Source: Tupaia tana (lineage: Eukaryota > Chordata > Mammalia > Scandentia > Tupaiidae). Taken from it: a stretch of 64,000 nt of DNA. Made by a program: the position numbers and the translations under genes. The stretch is from the NCBI GenBank assembly GCA_026018925.1, contig JAKSZU010000166.1:248001-312000 (forward strand), given 5' to 3'. The notes beneath the pieces are model-generated. The model saw only the letters and a program-made list of their open reading frames with translations, had not been told where the DNA came from and searched no databases. This document shows, piece by piece, positions 47,828 through 59,442 of this stretch (position 1 is the stretch's first letter; each line of letters begins with the position of its first letter).

Positions 47828-50651
47828 CAATTATGAGTAGAAAATCTTCATTTCGCCTGTGCCCTGAAATGTCTAGTTCCCAGTATCCATCTGGAAACTT
47901 CTCAGAGAATGGCTCAACTCTCCTGCCTGGGAGAAAGGAGCAGAAGGGCTTATTAACAAAACAAAAGATGGAGCTGAGAGCCAGAGAGAAATTCTACCTT
48001 TAAAAAAAACGTAAAAAGGAAAAATTAACAAAAAAAATGAGGAGACAGGAGCAGAGAGAGACAGAGACCTCAGAGACACAGAGACAGGGATAGAAGGCCA
48101 GAGGGGCTCCCTACCACACTAGCTTTGCTTGCTGGAGGCTGAGTTATGAGTAGAAAATCTTCATTTCGCCTGTGCCCTGAAATGTCTAGTTCCCAGTATC
48201 CATGTGGAAACTTCTCAGAGAATGGCTGAACTCTCCTGCCTGGGAGAAAGGAGCAGAAGGGCTTATTAACAAAACAAAAGATGGAGCTGAGAGCCAGAGA
48301 GAAATTCTACCTTTAAAAAAATCGTAAAAAGTAAAAATTACCAAAAAAAATGAGGAGACAGGAGCAGAGAGAGACAGAGACCTCAGAGACACAGAGACAG
48401 GGATAGAAGGCCAGAGGGGCTCCCTACCACACTAGCTTTGCTTGCTGGAGGCTGAATTATGAGTAGAAAATCTTCATTTCGCCTGTGCCCTGAAATATCT
48501 AGTTCCCAGTATCCATGTGGAAACTTCTCAGAGAATGGCTCAACCCGCCTGCCTGGGAGAAAGGAGCAGAAGGGCTTATTAACAAAACAAAAGATGGAGC
48601 TGAGATCCAGAGATAAATTCCACCTTTAAAAAAATCGTAAAAAGGAAAAATTACCAAAAAACAATGAGGAGACAGGAGCAGAGAGAGACAGAGACCTCAG
48701 AGACACAGAGACAGGGATAGAAGGCCAGAGGGGCTCCCTACCACACTATTTTTTGCTTGCTGGAGGCTGAATTATGAGTAGAAAATCTTCATTTCGCCTG
48801 TGCCCTGAAATATCTAGTTCCCAGTATCCATGTGGAATCTTCTCAGAGAATGGCTCAACTCTCCTGACTGGGAGAAAGGAGCAGAAGGGCTTATTAACAA
48901 AACAAAAGATGGAGCTGAGAGCCAGAGAGAAATTCTACCTTTAAAAAAATCGTAAAAAGGAAAAATTACCAAAAAAAAAATGAGGAGACAGGAGCAGAGA
49001 GAGACAGAGACCTCAGAAACACAGAGACAGGGATAGAAGGCCAGAGGGGCTCCCTACCACACTAGCTTTGCTTGCTGGAGGGCTGAATTATGAGTAGAAA
49101 ATCTTCATTTCGCCTGTGCCCTGAAATATCTAGTTCCCAGTATCCATGTGGAATCTTCTCAGAGAATGGCTCAACTCTCCTGCCTGGGAGAAAGGAGCAG
49201 AAGGGCTTATTAACAAAACAAAAGATGGAGCTGAGAGCCAGAGAGAAATTCTACATTTTAAAAAAACTTGAAAAGGAAAAATTACCAAAAAAAATGAGGA
49301 GACAGGAGCAGAGAGAGACAGAGACCTCAGAGACACAGAGACAGGGATAGAAGGCCAGAGGGGCTCCCTACCACACTAGCTTTGCTTGCTGGAGGCTGAA
49401 TTATGAGTAGAAAATCTTCATTTCGCCTGTGCCCTGAAATATCTAGTTCCCAGTATCCATGTGGAAACTTCTCAGAGAATGCCTCAACTCTCCTGCCTGG
49501 GAGAAAGGAGCAGAAGGGCTTATTAACAAAACAAAAGATGGAGCTGAGAGCCAGAGAGAAATTCTACCTTTAAAAAAATCGTAAAAAGGAAAAATTACCA
49601 AAAAAAAATGAGGAGACAGGAGCAGAGAGACACAGAGACCTCAGAGACACAGAGACAGGGATAGAAGGCCAGAGGGGCTCCCTACCACACTAGCTTTGCT
49701 TGCTGGAGGCTGAATTATGAGTAGAAAATCTTCATTTCGCCTGTGACCTGAAATATCTAGTTCCCAGTATCCATGTGGAATCTTCTCAGAGAATGGCTCA
49801 ACTCTCCTGCCTGGGAAAAAGGAGCAGAAGGGCTTATTAACTAAACAAAAGATGGAGCTGAGAGCCAGAGAGAAATTCTACCTTTAAAAAAAATCGTAAA
49901 AATGAAAAATTACCAAAAAAAATGAGGAGACAGGAGCAGAGAGACACAGAGACCTCAGAGACACAGAGACAGGGATAGAAGGCCAGAGGGGCTCCCTACC
50001 ACACTAGCTTTGCTTGCTGGAGGCTGAATTATGAGTAGAAAATCTTCATTTCGCCTCTGCCCTGAAATATCTAGTTCCCAGTATCCATGTGGAATCTTCT
50101 CAGAGAATGGCTCAACTCTCCTGCCTGGGAGAAAGGAGCCGAAGGGCTTATTAACAAAACAAAAGATGGAGCTGAGAGCCAGAGAGAAATTCTACCTTTA
50201 AAAAAATCGTAAAAAGGAAAAATTACCAAAAAAATGAGGAGACAGGAGCAGAGAGAGAGAGACCTCAGAGACACAGAGACAGGGATAGAAGGCCAGAGGG
50301 GCTCCCTACCACACTAGCTTTGCTTGCTGGAGGCTGAATTATGAGTAGAAAATCTTCATTTCGCCTGTGCCCTGAAATATCTAGTTCCCAGTATCCATGT
50401 GGAATCTTCTCAGAGAATGGCTCAACTCTCCTGCCTGGGAGAAAGGAGCAGAAGGGCTTATTAACAAAACAATAGATGGAGCTGAGAGCCAGAGAGAAAT
50501 TCTACCTTTAAAAAAATCGTAAAAAGGAAAAATTACCAAAAAAAAAAATGAGGAGACAGGAGCAGAGAGACACAGAGACCTCAGAGACACAGAGACAGGG
50601 ATAGAAGGCCAGAGGGGCTCCCTACCACACTAGCTTTGCTTGCTGGAGGCT
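47828..50651 (+). repeat. Last zone B cassette (153-155) and six ordinary monomers (156-161)
   Basis: Starts are 47828 (CTCAATT), 48141 (CTGAGTT), 48454 (ACCCGCC, GATCCAGAG, with private CACTATTTTTTGC near 48747), 48769 (CTGACTGG, as in 30858), 49085, 49398, 49712, 50026 and 50336. Monomer 156 repeats the successor seen in block 1. Monomer 157 follows an extra G (GGAGGGCTG, about 49080) and has AAACTTGAAAAGG (about 49265). Monomer 160 is the shortest in the window, about 310 bp, mainly because four bases of the purine block are missing near 50258. Confidence 0.84.
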
Positions 50652-52535
50652 GAATTATGAGTAGAAATTCTTCATTTCGCCTGTGCCCTGAAATATCTAG
50701 TTCCCAGTATCCATGTGGAATCTTCTCAGAGAATGGCTCAACTCTCCTGCCTGGGAGAAAGGAGCAGAAGGGCTTATTAACAAAACAAAAGATGGAGCTG
50801 AGAGCCAGAGAGAAATTGTACCTTTAAAAAAATCGTAAAAAGGAAAAATTACCGAAAAAAAATGAGGAGACAGGAGCAGAGAGAACAGAGACCTCAGAGA
50901 CACAGAGACAGGGATAGAAGGCCAGAGGGGCTCCCTATCACACTAGCTTTGCTTGCTGGAGGCTGAATTATGAGTAGAAAATCTTCATTTCGCCCTGTGC
51001 CCTGAAATATCTAGTTCCCAGTATCCATGTGGAATCTTCTCAGAGAATGGCTCAACTCTCCTGCCTGGGAGAAAGGAGCAGAAGGGCTTATTAACAAAAC
51101 AAAAGATGGAGCTGAGGGCCAGAGAGAAATTCTACCTTTAAAAAAATCGTAAAAAGGAAAAATTACCAAAAAAATATGAGGAGACAGGAGCAGAGAGAGA
51201 CAGAGACCTCAGAGACACAGAGACAGGGATAGAAGGCCAGAGGGGCTCCCTACCACACTAGCTTTGCTTGCTGGAGGCTGAATTATGAGTAGAAAATCTT
51301 CATTTCGCCTGTGCCCTGAAATATCTAGTTCCCAGTATCCATGTGGAAACTTCTCAGAGAATGGCTCAACTCTCCTGCCTGGGAGAAAGGAGCAGAAGGG
51401 CTTATTAACAAAACAAAAGATGGAGCTGAGAGCCAGACAGAAATTCTACCTTTAAAAAAATCGTAAAAAGAAAAAATTACCAAAAAAAATGAGGAGACAG
51501 GAGCAGAGAGAGACAGAGACCTCAGAGACACAGAGACAGGGATAGAAGGCCAGAGGGGCTCCCTACCACACTAGCTTTGCTTGCTGGAGGCTGAATTATG
51601 AGTAGAAAATCTTCATTTCGCCTGTGCCCTGAAATATCTAGTTCCCAGTATCCATGTGGAATCTTCTCAGAGAATGGCTCAACTCTCCTGCCTGGGAGAA
51701 AGGAGCAGAAGGGCTTATTAACAAAACAAAAGATGGAGCTGAGAGCCAGAGAGAAATTCTACCTTTAAAAAAATCGTAAAAAGGAAAAATTACCAAAAAA
51801 AAAAATGAGGAGACAGGATCAGAGAGAGACAGAGACCTCAGAGACACAGAGACAGGGATAGAAGGCCAGAGGGGCTCCCTACCACACTAGCTTTGCTTGC
51901 TGGAGGCTGAATTATGAGTAGAAAATCTTCATTTCGCCTGTGCCCTGAAATATCTAGTTCCCAGTATCCATGTGGAATCTTCTCAGAGAATGGCTCAACT
52001 CTCCTGCCTGGGAGAAAGGAGCAGAAGGGCTTATTAACAAAACAAAAGATGGAGCTGAGAGCCAGAGAGAAATTCTACCTTTAAAAAAATCGTAAAAAGG
52101 AAAAATTACCAAAAAAAAATGAGGAGACAGGAGCAGAGAGACACAGCGACCTCAGAGACACAGAGACAGGGATAGAAGGCCAGAGGGCCTCCCTACCACA
52201 CTAGTTTTGCTTGCTGGAGGCTGAATTATGAGTAGAAAATCTTCATTTCGCCTTTGCCCTGAAATATCTAGTTCCCAGTATCCATGTGGAATCTTCTCAG
52301 AGAATGGCTCAACTCTCCTGCCTGGGAGAAAGGAGCAGAAGGGCTTATTAACAAAACAAAAGATGGAGCTGAGAGCCAGAGAGAAATTCTACATTTAAAA
52401 AAATAGTAAAAAGGAAAAATTACCAAAAAAATTGAGGAGACAGGAGCAGAGGGAGACAGAGACCTCAGAGACACAGAGACAGCGATAGAAGGCCAGAGGA
52501 GCTCCCTACCACACTAGCTTTGCTTGCTGGAGGCT
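50652..52535 (+). repeat. Zone C: copy of the 46264 segment (162-164) and three following monomers (165-167)
   Basis: Starts are 50652, 50965, 51280, 51593, 51909 and 52223. The first three repeat 46264-47199, including GAGAGAACAG and CTATCACAC. The base missing from CGTAAAAGG at about 46448 is present here, so that loss is private to the upstream copy. Then come 51593 (GACAGGATCAG), 51909 (CACAGCGACC, GAGGGCCTCC) and 52223 (CGCCTTTGCC, AATAGTAAA, ACAGCGATAG, GAGGAGCTCC). Confidence 0.86.
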
Positions 52536-55500
52536 GAATTATGAGTAGAAAATCTTCATTTCGCCTGTGCCCTGAAATATCTAGTTCCCAGTATCCATGT
52601 GGAATCTTCTCAGAGAATGTCTCAACTCTCCTGCCTGGGAGAAAGGGGCAGAAGGGCTTATTAACAAAACAAAAGATGGAGCTGAGAGCCAGAGAGAAAT
52701 TCTACCTTTCAAAAAATCGTAAAAAGGAAAAATTACTAAAAAATAATGAGGAGACAGGAGCAGAGAGAGACAGAGACCTCAGAGACACAGAGACAGTTAT
52801 AGAAGGCCAGAGGGGCTCCCTACCACACTAGCTTTGCTTGCTGGAGGCTGAATTATGAGTAGAAAATCTTCATTTCGCCTGTGCCCTGAAATATCTAGTT
52901 CCCAGTATCCATGTGGAATCTTCTCAGAGAATGGCTCAACTCTCCTGCCTGGGAGAAAGGAGCAGAAGGGCTTATTCACAAAACAAAAGATGGAGCTGAG
53001 AGCCAGAGAGAAATTCTACCTTTAAAAAAATCGTAAAAAGGAAAAATTACCAAAAAAAAATGAGGAGACAGGAGCAGAGAGAGACAGAGACCTCAGAGAC
53101 ACAGAGACAGGGATAGAAGGCCAGAGGGGCTCCCTACCACACTAGCTTTGCTTGCTGTAGGCTGAATTATGAGTAGAAAATCTTCATTTCGCCTGTGCCC
53201 TGAAATATCTAGTTCCCAGTATCCATGTGGAAACATCTCAGAGAATGGCTCAACTCTCCTGCCTGGGAGAAAGGAGCAGAAGGGCTTATTAACAAAACAA
53301 AAGATGGAGCTGAGAGCCAGAGAGAAATTCTACCTTTAAAAAAATCGTAAAAAGGTAAAATTACCAAAAAATTGTGAGGAGACAGGAGCAGAGAGACACA
53401 GAGACCTCAGAGACACAGAGACAGGGATAGAAGGCCAGAGGGGCTCCCTACCACACTAGCTTTTCTTGCTGGAGGCTGAATTATGAGTAGAAAATCTTCA
53501 TTTCGCCAGTGCCCTGAAATATCTAGTTCCCAGTATCCATGTGGAATCTTCTCAGAGAATGGCTCAACTCTCCTGCCTGGGAGAAAGGAGCAGAAGGGCT
53601 TATTAACAAAACAAAAGATGGAGCTGAGAGCCAGAGAGAAATTCTACCTTTAAAAAAATCGTAAAAAGGAAAAATTACCAAAAAATAATGAGGAGACAGG
53701 AGCAGAGAGACACAGAGACCTCAGAGACACAGAGACAGGGATAGAAGGCCAGAGGGGCTCCCTACCACACTAGCTTTGCTTGCTGAAGGCTGAATTATGA
53801 GTAGAAAATCTTCATTTCGCCTGTGCCCTGAAATATCTAGTTCCCAGTATCCATGTGGAATCTTCTCAGAGAATGCCTCAACTCTCCTGCCTGGGAGAAA
53901 GGAGCAGAAGGGCTTATTCACAAAACAAAAGATGGAGCTGAGAGCCAGAGAGAAATTCAACCTTTAAAAAAATCGTAAAAAGGAAAAATTACCAAAAAAA
54001 AATGAGGAGACAGGATCAGAGAGAGACAGAGACCTCAGAGACACCGAGACAGGGATAGAAGGCCAGAGGGCCTCCCTACCAAACTAGCTTTGCTTGCTGG
54101 AGGCTGAATTATGAGTAGAAAATCTTCATTTCGCCTGTGACCTGAAATATCTAGTTCCCAGTATACATGTGGAATCTTCTCAGAGAATGGCTCAACTCTC
54201 CTGCCTGGGAGAAAGGAGCAGAAGGGCTTATTAACAAAACAAAAGATGGAGCTGAGAGCCAGAGAGAAATTCTACCCTTAAAAAAATCGTAAAAAGGAAA
54301 AATTACCAAAAAAAATGAGGAGACAAGAGCAGAGAGAGACAGAGACCTCAGAGACACAGAGACAGCGATAGAAGGCCAGAGGGGCTCCCAACCACACTAG
54401 CTTTTCTTGCTGGAGGCTGAATTATGAGTAGAAAATCTTCATTTCGCCAGTGCCCTGAAATATCTAGTTCCCAGTATCCATGTGGAATCTTCTCAGAGAA
54501 TGGCTCAACTCTCCTGCCTGGGAGAAAGGAGCAGAAGGGCTTATTAACAAAACAAAAGATGGAGCTGAGAGCCAGAGAGAAATTCTACCTTTAAAAAAAT
54601 CGTAAAAAAGAAAAATTACCAAAAAGAATGAGGAGACAGGAGCAGAGAGACACAGAGAACTCAGAGACACAGAGACAGGGATAGAAGGCCAGAGGGGCTC
54701 CCTACCACACTAGCTTTTCTTGCTGGAGGCTGAATTATGAGTAGAAAATCTTCATTTCGCCAGTGCCCTGAAATATCTAGTTCCCAGTATCCATGTGGAA
54801 TCTTCTCAGAGAATGGCTCAACTCTCCTGCCTGGGAGAAAGGAGCAGAAGGGCTTATTAACAAAACAAAAGATGGAGCTGAGAGCCAGAGAGAAATTCTG
54901 CCCTTAAAAAAATCTTAAAAAGGAAAAATTACCAATAAAATATGAGGAGACAGGAGCAGAGAGAGACAGAGACCTCAGAGACACAGAGACAGGGATATAA
55001 GTCCAGAGGGGCTCCCTACCACACTAGCTTTGCTTGCTGGAGGCTGAATTATGAGTAGAAAATCTTCATTTCGCCTGTGCCCTGAAATATCTAGTTCCCA
55101 GTATCCATGTGGAAACTTCTCAGAGAATGGCTCAACTCTCCTGCCTGTGAGAAAGAAGCAGAAGGGCTTATTAACAAAACAAAAGATGGAGCTGAGAGCC
55201 AGAGAGAAATTCTACCTTTAAAAAAATCGTGAAAAGGAAAAATTACCAAAAAAAATATGATGAGACAGGAGCAGAGAGAGACAGAGACCTCAGAGACACA
55301 GAGACAGGGATAGAAGGCCAGAGGGGCTCCCTACCACACTAGCTTTGCTTGCTGGAGGCTGAATTATGAGTAGAAAATCTTCATTTCGCCTGTGCCCTGA
55401 AATATCTAGTTCCCAGTATCCATGTGGAATCTTCTCAGAGAATGCCTCAACTCTCCTGCCTGGGAGAAAGGAGCAGAAGGGCTTATTAACAAAACAAAAG

Positions 55501-55674
55501 ATGGAGCTGAGAGCCAGAGAGAAATTCTACCTTAAAAAAAATCGTGAAAAGGAAAAATTACCAAAAAAAAATGAGGAGACAAGAGCAGAGAGAGACAGAG
55601 ACCTCAGAGACACAGAGACAGGGATAGAAGGCCAGAGGGGCTCCCTACCACACTAGCTTTGCTTGCTGGAGGCT
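52536..55674 (+). repeat. Zone C duplication, left unit: 10 monomers (168-177)
   Basis: Monomers are 52536 (AATGTCTC, CTTTCAAAA, ACAGTTATAG), 52850 (CTTATTCAC), 53164 (after GCTGTAGGCTG; AAACATC; AAATTGTGAGG), 53478 (after GCTTTTCTTGC; CGCCAGTG), 53792 (after GCTGAAGGCTG; AATGCCTC), 54106 (GTGACCTG, TATACATG, GACAAGAGC, ACAGCGATAG), 54419 (CGCCAGTG, AAAAAGAATGAGG), 54732 (CGCCAGTG, TTCTGCCC, AATCTTAAA), 55046 (CCTGTGAGAAAGAAG) and 55361 (AATGCCTC). The first seven and part of the eighth match the right unit at an offset of 3139-3142 bp; the last two match other blocks. Confidence 0.88.
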
Positions 55675-58186
55675 GAATTATGAGTAGAAAATCTTCATTT
55701 CGCCTGTGCCCTGAAATATCTAGTTCCCAGTATCCATGTGGAATCTTCTCAGAGAATGTCTCAACTCTCCTGCCTGGGAGAAAGGGGCAGAAGGGCTTAT
55801 TAACAAAACAAAAGATGGAGCTGAGAGCCAGAGAGAAATTCTACCTTTCAAAAAATCGTAAAAAGGAAAAATTACTAAAAAATAATGAGGAGACAGGAGC
55901 AGAGAGAGACAGAGACCTCAGAGACACAGAGACAGTTATAGAAGGCCAGAGGGGCTCCCTACCACACTAGCTTTGCTTGCTGGAGGCTGAATTATGAGTA
56001 GAAAATCTTCATTTCGCCTGTGCCCTGAAATATCTAGTTCCCAGTATCCATGTGGAATCTTCTCAGAGAATGGCTCAACTCTCCTGCCTGGGAGAAAGGA
56101 GCAGAAGGGCTTATTCACAAAACAAAAGATGGAGCTGAGAGCCAGAGAGAAATTCTACCTTTAAAAAAATCGTAAAAAGGAAAAATTACCAAAAAAAAAA
56201 ATGAGGAGACAGGAGCAGAGAGAGACAGAGACCTCAGAGACACAGAGACAGGGATAGAAGGCCAGAGGGGCTCCCTACCACACTAGCTTTGCTTGCTGTA
56301 GGCTGAATTATGAGTAGAAAATCTTCATTTCGCCTGTGCCCTGAAATATCTAGTTCCCAGTATCCATGTGGAAACATCTCAGAGAATGGCTCAACTCTCC
56401 TGCCTGGGAGAAAGGAGCAGAAGGGCTTATTAACAAAACAAAAGATGGAGCTGAGAGCCAGAGAGAAATTCTACCTTTAAAAAAATCGTAAAAAGGTAAA
56501 ATTACCAAAAAAATTGTGAGGAGACAGGAGCAGAGAGACACAGAGACCTCAGAGACACAGAGACAGGGATAGAAGGCCAGAGGGGCTCCCTACCACACTA
56601 GCTTTTCTTGCTGGAGGCTGAATTATGAGTAGAAAATCTTCATTTCGCCAGTGCCCTGAAATATCTAGTTCCCAGTATCCATGTGGAATCTTCTCAGAGA
56701 ATGGCTCAACTCTCCTGCCTGGGAGAAAGGAGCAGAAGGGCTTATTAACAAAACAAAAGATGGAGCTGAGAGCCAGAGAGAAATTCTACCTTTAAAAAAA
56801 TCGTAAAAAGGAAAAATTACCAAAAAATAATGAGGAGACAGGAGCAGAGAGACACAGAGACCTCAGAGACACAGAGACAGGGATAGAAGGCCAGAGGGGC
56901 TCCCTACCACACTAGCTTTGCTTGCTGAAGGCTGAATTATGAGTAGAAAATCTTCATTTCGCCTGTGCCCTGAAATATCTAGTTCCCAGTATCCATGTGG
57001 AATCTTCTCAGAGAATGCCTCAACTCTCCTGCCTGGGAGAAAGGAGCAGAAGGGCTTATTCACAAAACAAAAGATGGAGCTGAGAGCCAGAGAGAAATTC
57101 AACCTTTAAAAAAATCGTAAAAAGGAAAAATTACCAAAAAAAAATGAGGAGACAGGATCAGAGAGAGACAGAGACCTCAGAGACACCGAGACAGGGATAG
57201 AAGGCCAGAGGGCCTCCCTACCACACTAGCTTTGCTTGCTGGAGGCTGAATTATGAGTAGAAAATCTTCATTTCGCCTGTGACCTGAAATATCTAGTTCC
57301 CAGTATACATGTGGAATCTTCTCAGAGAATGGCTCAACTCTCCTGCCTGGGAGAAAGGAGCAGAAGGGCTTATTAACAAAACAAAAGATGGAGCTGAGAG
57401 CCAGAGAGAAATTCTACCCTTAAAAAAATCGTAAAAAGGAAAAATTACCAAAAAAAATGAGGAGACAAGAGCAGAGAGAGACAGAGACCTCAGAGACACA
57501 GAGACAGCGATAGAAGGCCAGAGGGGCTCCCAACCACACTAGCTTTTCTTGCTGGAGGCTGAATTATGAGTAGAAAATCTTCATTTCGCCAGTGCCCTGA
57601 AATATCTAGTTCCCAGTATCCATGTGGAATCTTCTCAGAGAATGGCTCAACTCTCCTGCCTGGGAGAAAGGAGCAGAAGGGCTTATTAACAAAACAAAAG
57701 ATGGAGCTGAGAGCCAGAGAGAAATTCTACCTTTAAAAAAATCGTAAAAAAGAAAAATTACCAAAAAGAATGAGGAGACAGGAGCAGAGAGACACAGAGA
57801 ACTCAGAGACACAGAGACAGGGATAGAAGGCCAGAGGGGCTCCCTACCACACTAGCTTTTCTTGCTGGAGGCTGAATTATGAGTAGAAAATCTTCATTTC
57901 GCCAGTGCCCTGAAATATCTAGTTCCCAGTATCCATGTGGAATCTTCTCAGATAATGCCTCAACTCTCCTGCCTGGGAGAAAGGAGCAGAAGGGCTTATT
58001 CACAAAACAAAAGATGGAGCTGAGAGCCAGAGAGAAATTCTACCTTTCAAAAATTCGTAAAAAGCAAAAATTACCAAAAAAAATGAGGAGACAGGAGTAG
58101 AGAGAGACAGAGACCTCAGAGACACAGAGACAGGGATAGAAGGCCAGAGGGGCTCCCTACCACACTAGCTTTGCTTGCTGGAGGCT
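55675..58186 (+). repeat. Zone C duplication, right unit: 8 monomers (178-185)
   Basis: Starts are 55675, 55989, 56305, 56620, 56934, 57248, 57561 and 57874. Markers repeat those of 52536-55045 in order, including GACACCGAG (about 57182) and CTCCCAACC (about 57528). The only differences I noticed before the last monomer are A-run lengths and CACACTAG here against the upstream AAACTAG (about 54080). Identity ends in monomer 185, which shares CGCCAGTG with 54732 but then has AGATAATGCCTC, CTTATTCAC, AAAATTCGTAA and AAAGCAAAAATT. The breakpoint is therefore near 57950. Confidence 0.88.
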
Positions 58187-59442
58187 GAATTATGAGTAGA
58201 AAATCTTCATTTCGCCTGTGCCCTGAAATATCTAGTTCCCAGTATCCATGTGGAATCTTCTCAGAGAATGGCTCAACTCTCCTGCCTGGGAGAAAGGAGC
58301 AGAAGGGCTTATTAACAAAACAAAAGATGGAGATGAGAGCCAGAGAGAAATTCTACCTTTAAAAAAATCGTAAAAAGGAAAAATTACCAAAAAATAATGA
58401 GGAGACAGGAGCAGAGAGAGACAGAGACCTCAGAGACACAGAGACAGGGATAGAAGGCCAGAGGGGCTCCCTACCACACTAGCTTTGCTTGCTGGATGCT
58501 GAATTATGAGTAGAAAATCTTCATTTCGCCTGTGCCCTGAAATATCTAGTTCCCAGTATCCATGTGGAATCTTCTCAGAGAATGCCTCAACTCTCCTGCC
58601 TTGGAGAAAGGAGCAGAAGGGCTTATTCACAAAACAAAAGATGGAGCTGAGAGCCAGAGAGAAATTCTACCTTTAAAAAAATCGTAAAAAGGAAAAATTA
58701 CCAAAAAAAAAATGAGGAGACAGGAGCAGAGAGAGACAGAGACCTCAGAGACACAGAGACAGGGATAGAAGGCCAGAGGCCCTCCCTACCATACTAGGTT
58801 TGCTTGCTGGAGGCTGAATTATGAGTAGAAAATCTTCATTTCGCCTGTGCCCTGAAATATCTAGTTCCCAGTATCCATGTGGAATCTTCTCAGAGAATGG
58901 CTCAACTCTCCTGCCTGGGAGAAAGGAGCAGAAGGGCTTATTAACAAAACAAAAGATGGAGCTGTGAGCCAGAGAGAAATTCTACCCTTAAAAAAATCGT
59001 AAAAAGGAAAAATTACCAAAAAAAATGAGGAGACAAGAGCAGAGAGAGACAGAGACCTCAGAGACACAGAGACAGCGATAGAAGGCCAGAGGGGCTCCCA
59101 ACCACACTAGCTTTTCTTGCTGGAGGCTGAATTATGAGTAGAAAATCTTCATTTCGCCAGTGCCCTGAAATATCTAGTTCCCAGTATCCATGTGGAATCT
59201 TCTCAGAGAATGGCTCAACTCTCCTGCCTGGGAGAAAGGAGCAGAAGGGCTTATTAACAAAACAAAAGATGGAGCTGAGAGCCAGAGAGAAATTCTACCT
59301 TTAAAAAAATCTTAAAAAAGAAAAATTACCACAAAAAAATGAGGAGACAGGAGCAGAGAGACACAGAGACCTCAGAGACACAGAGACAGGGATAGAAGGC
59401 CAGAGGGGCTCCCTACCACACTAGCTTTGCTTGCTCGAGGCT
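58187..59442 (+). repeat. Zone C monomers 186-189
   Basis: Starts are 58187 (GGAGATGAG, ATAATGAGG), 58501 (after GCTGGATGCTG; AATGCCTC, CCTTGGAG, CTTATTCAC), 58816 (after GAGGCCCTCC, CCATACTAGG; GAGCTGTGAG, CTACCCTTA, GACAAGAGC, ACAGCGATAG) and 59129 (after CTCCCAACC and GCTTTTCTTGC; CGCCAGTG, AATCTTAAA, ACCACAAAA). Monomers 187-188 are matched by 203-204 (63525, 63840) 5024 bp downstream. Monomer 188 is also matched by 196 (61327). Confidence 0.85.
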
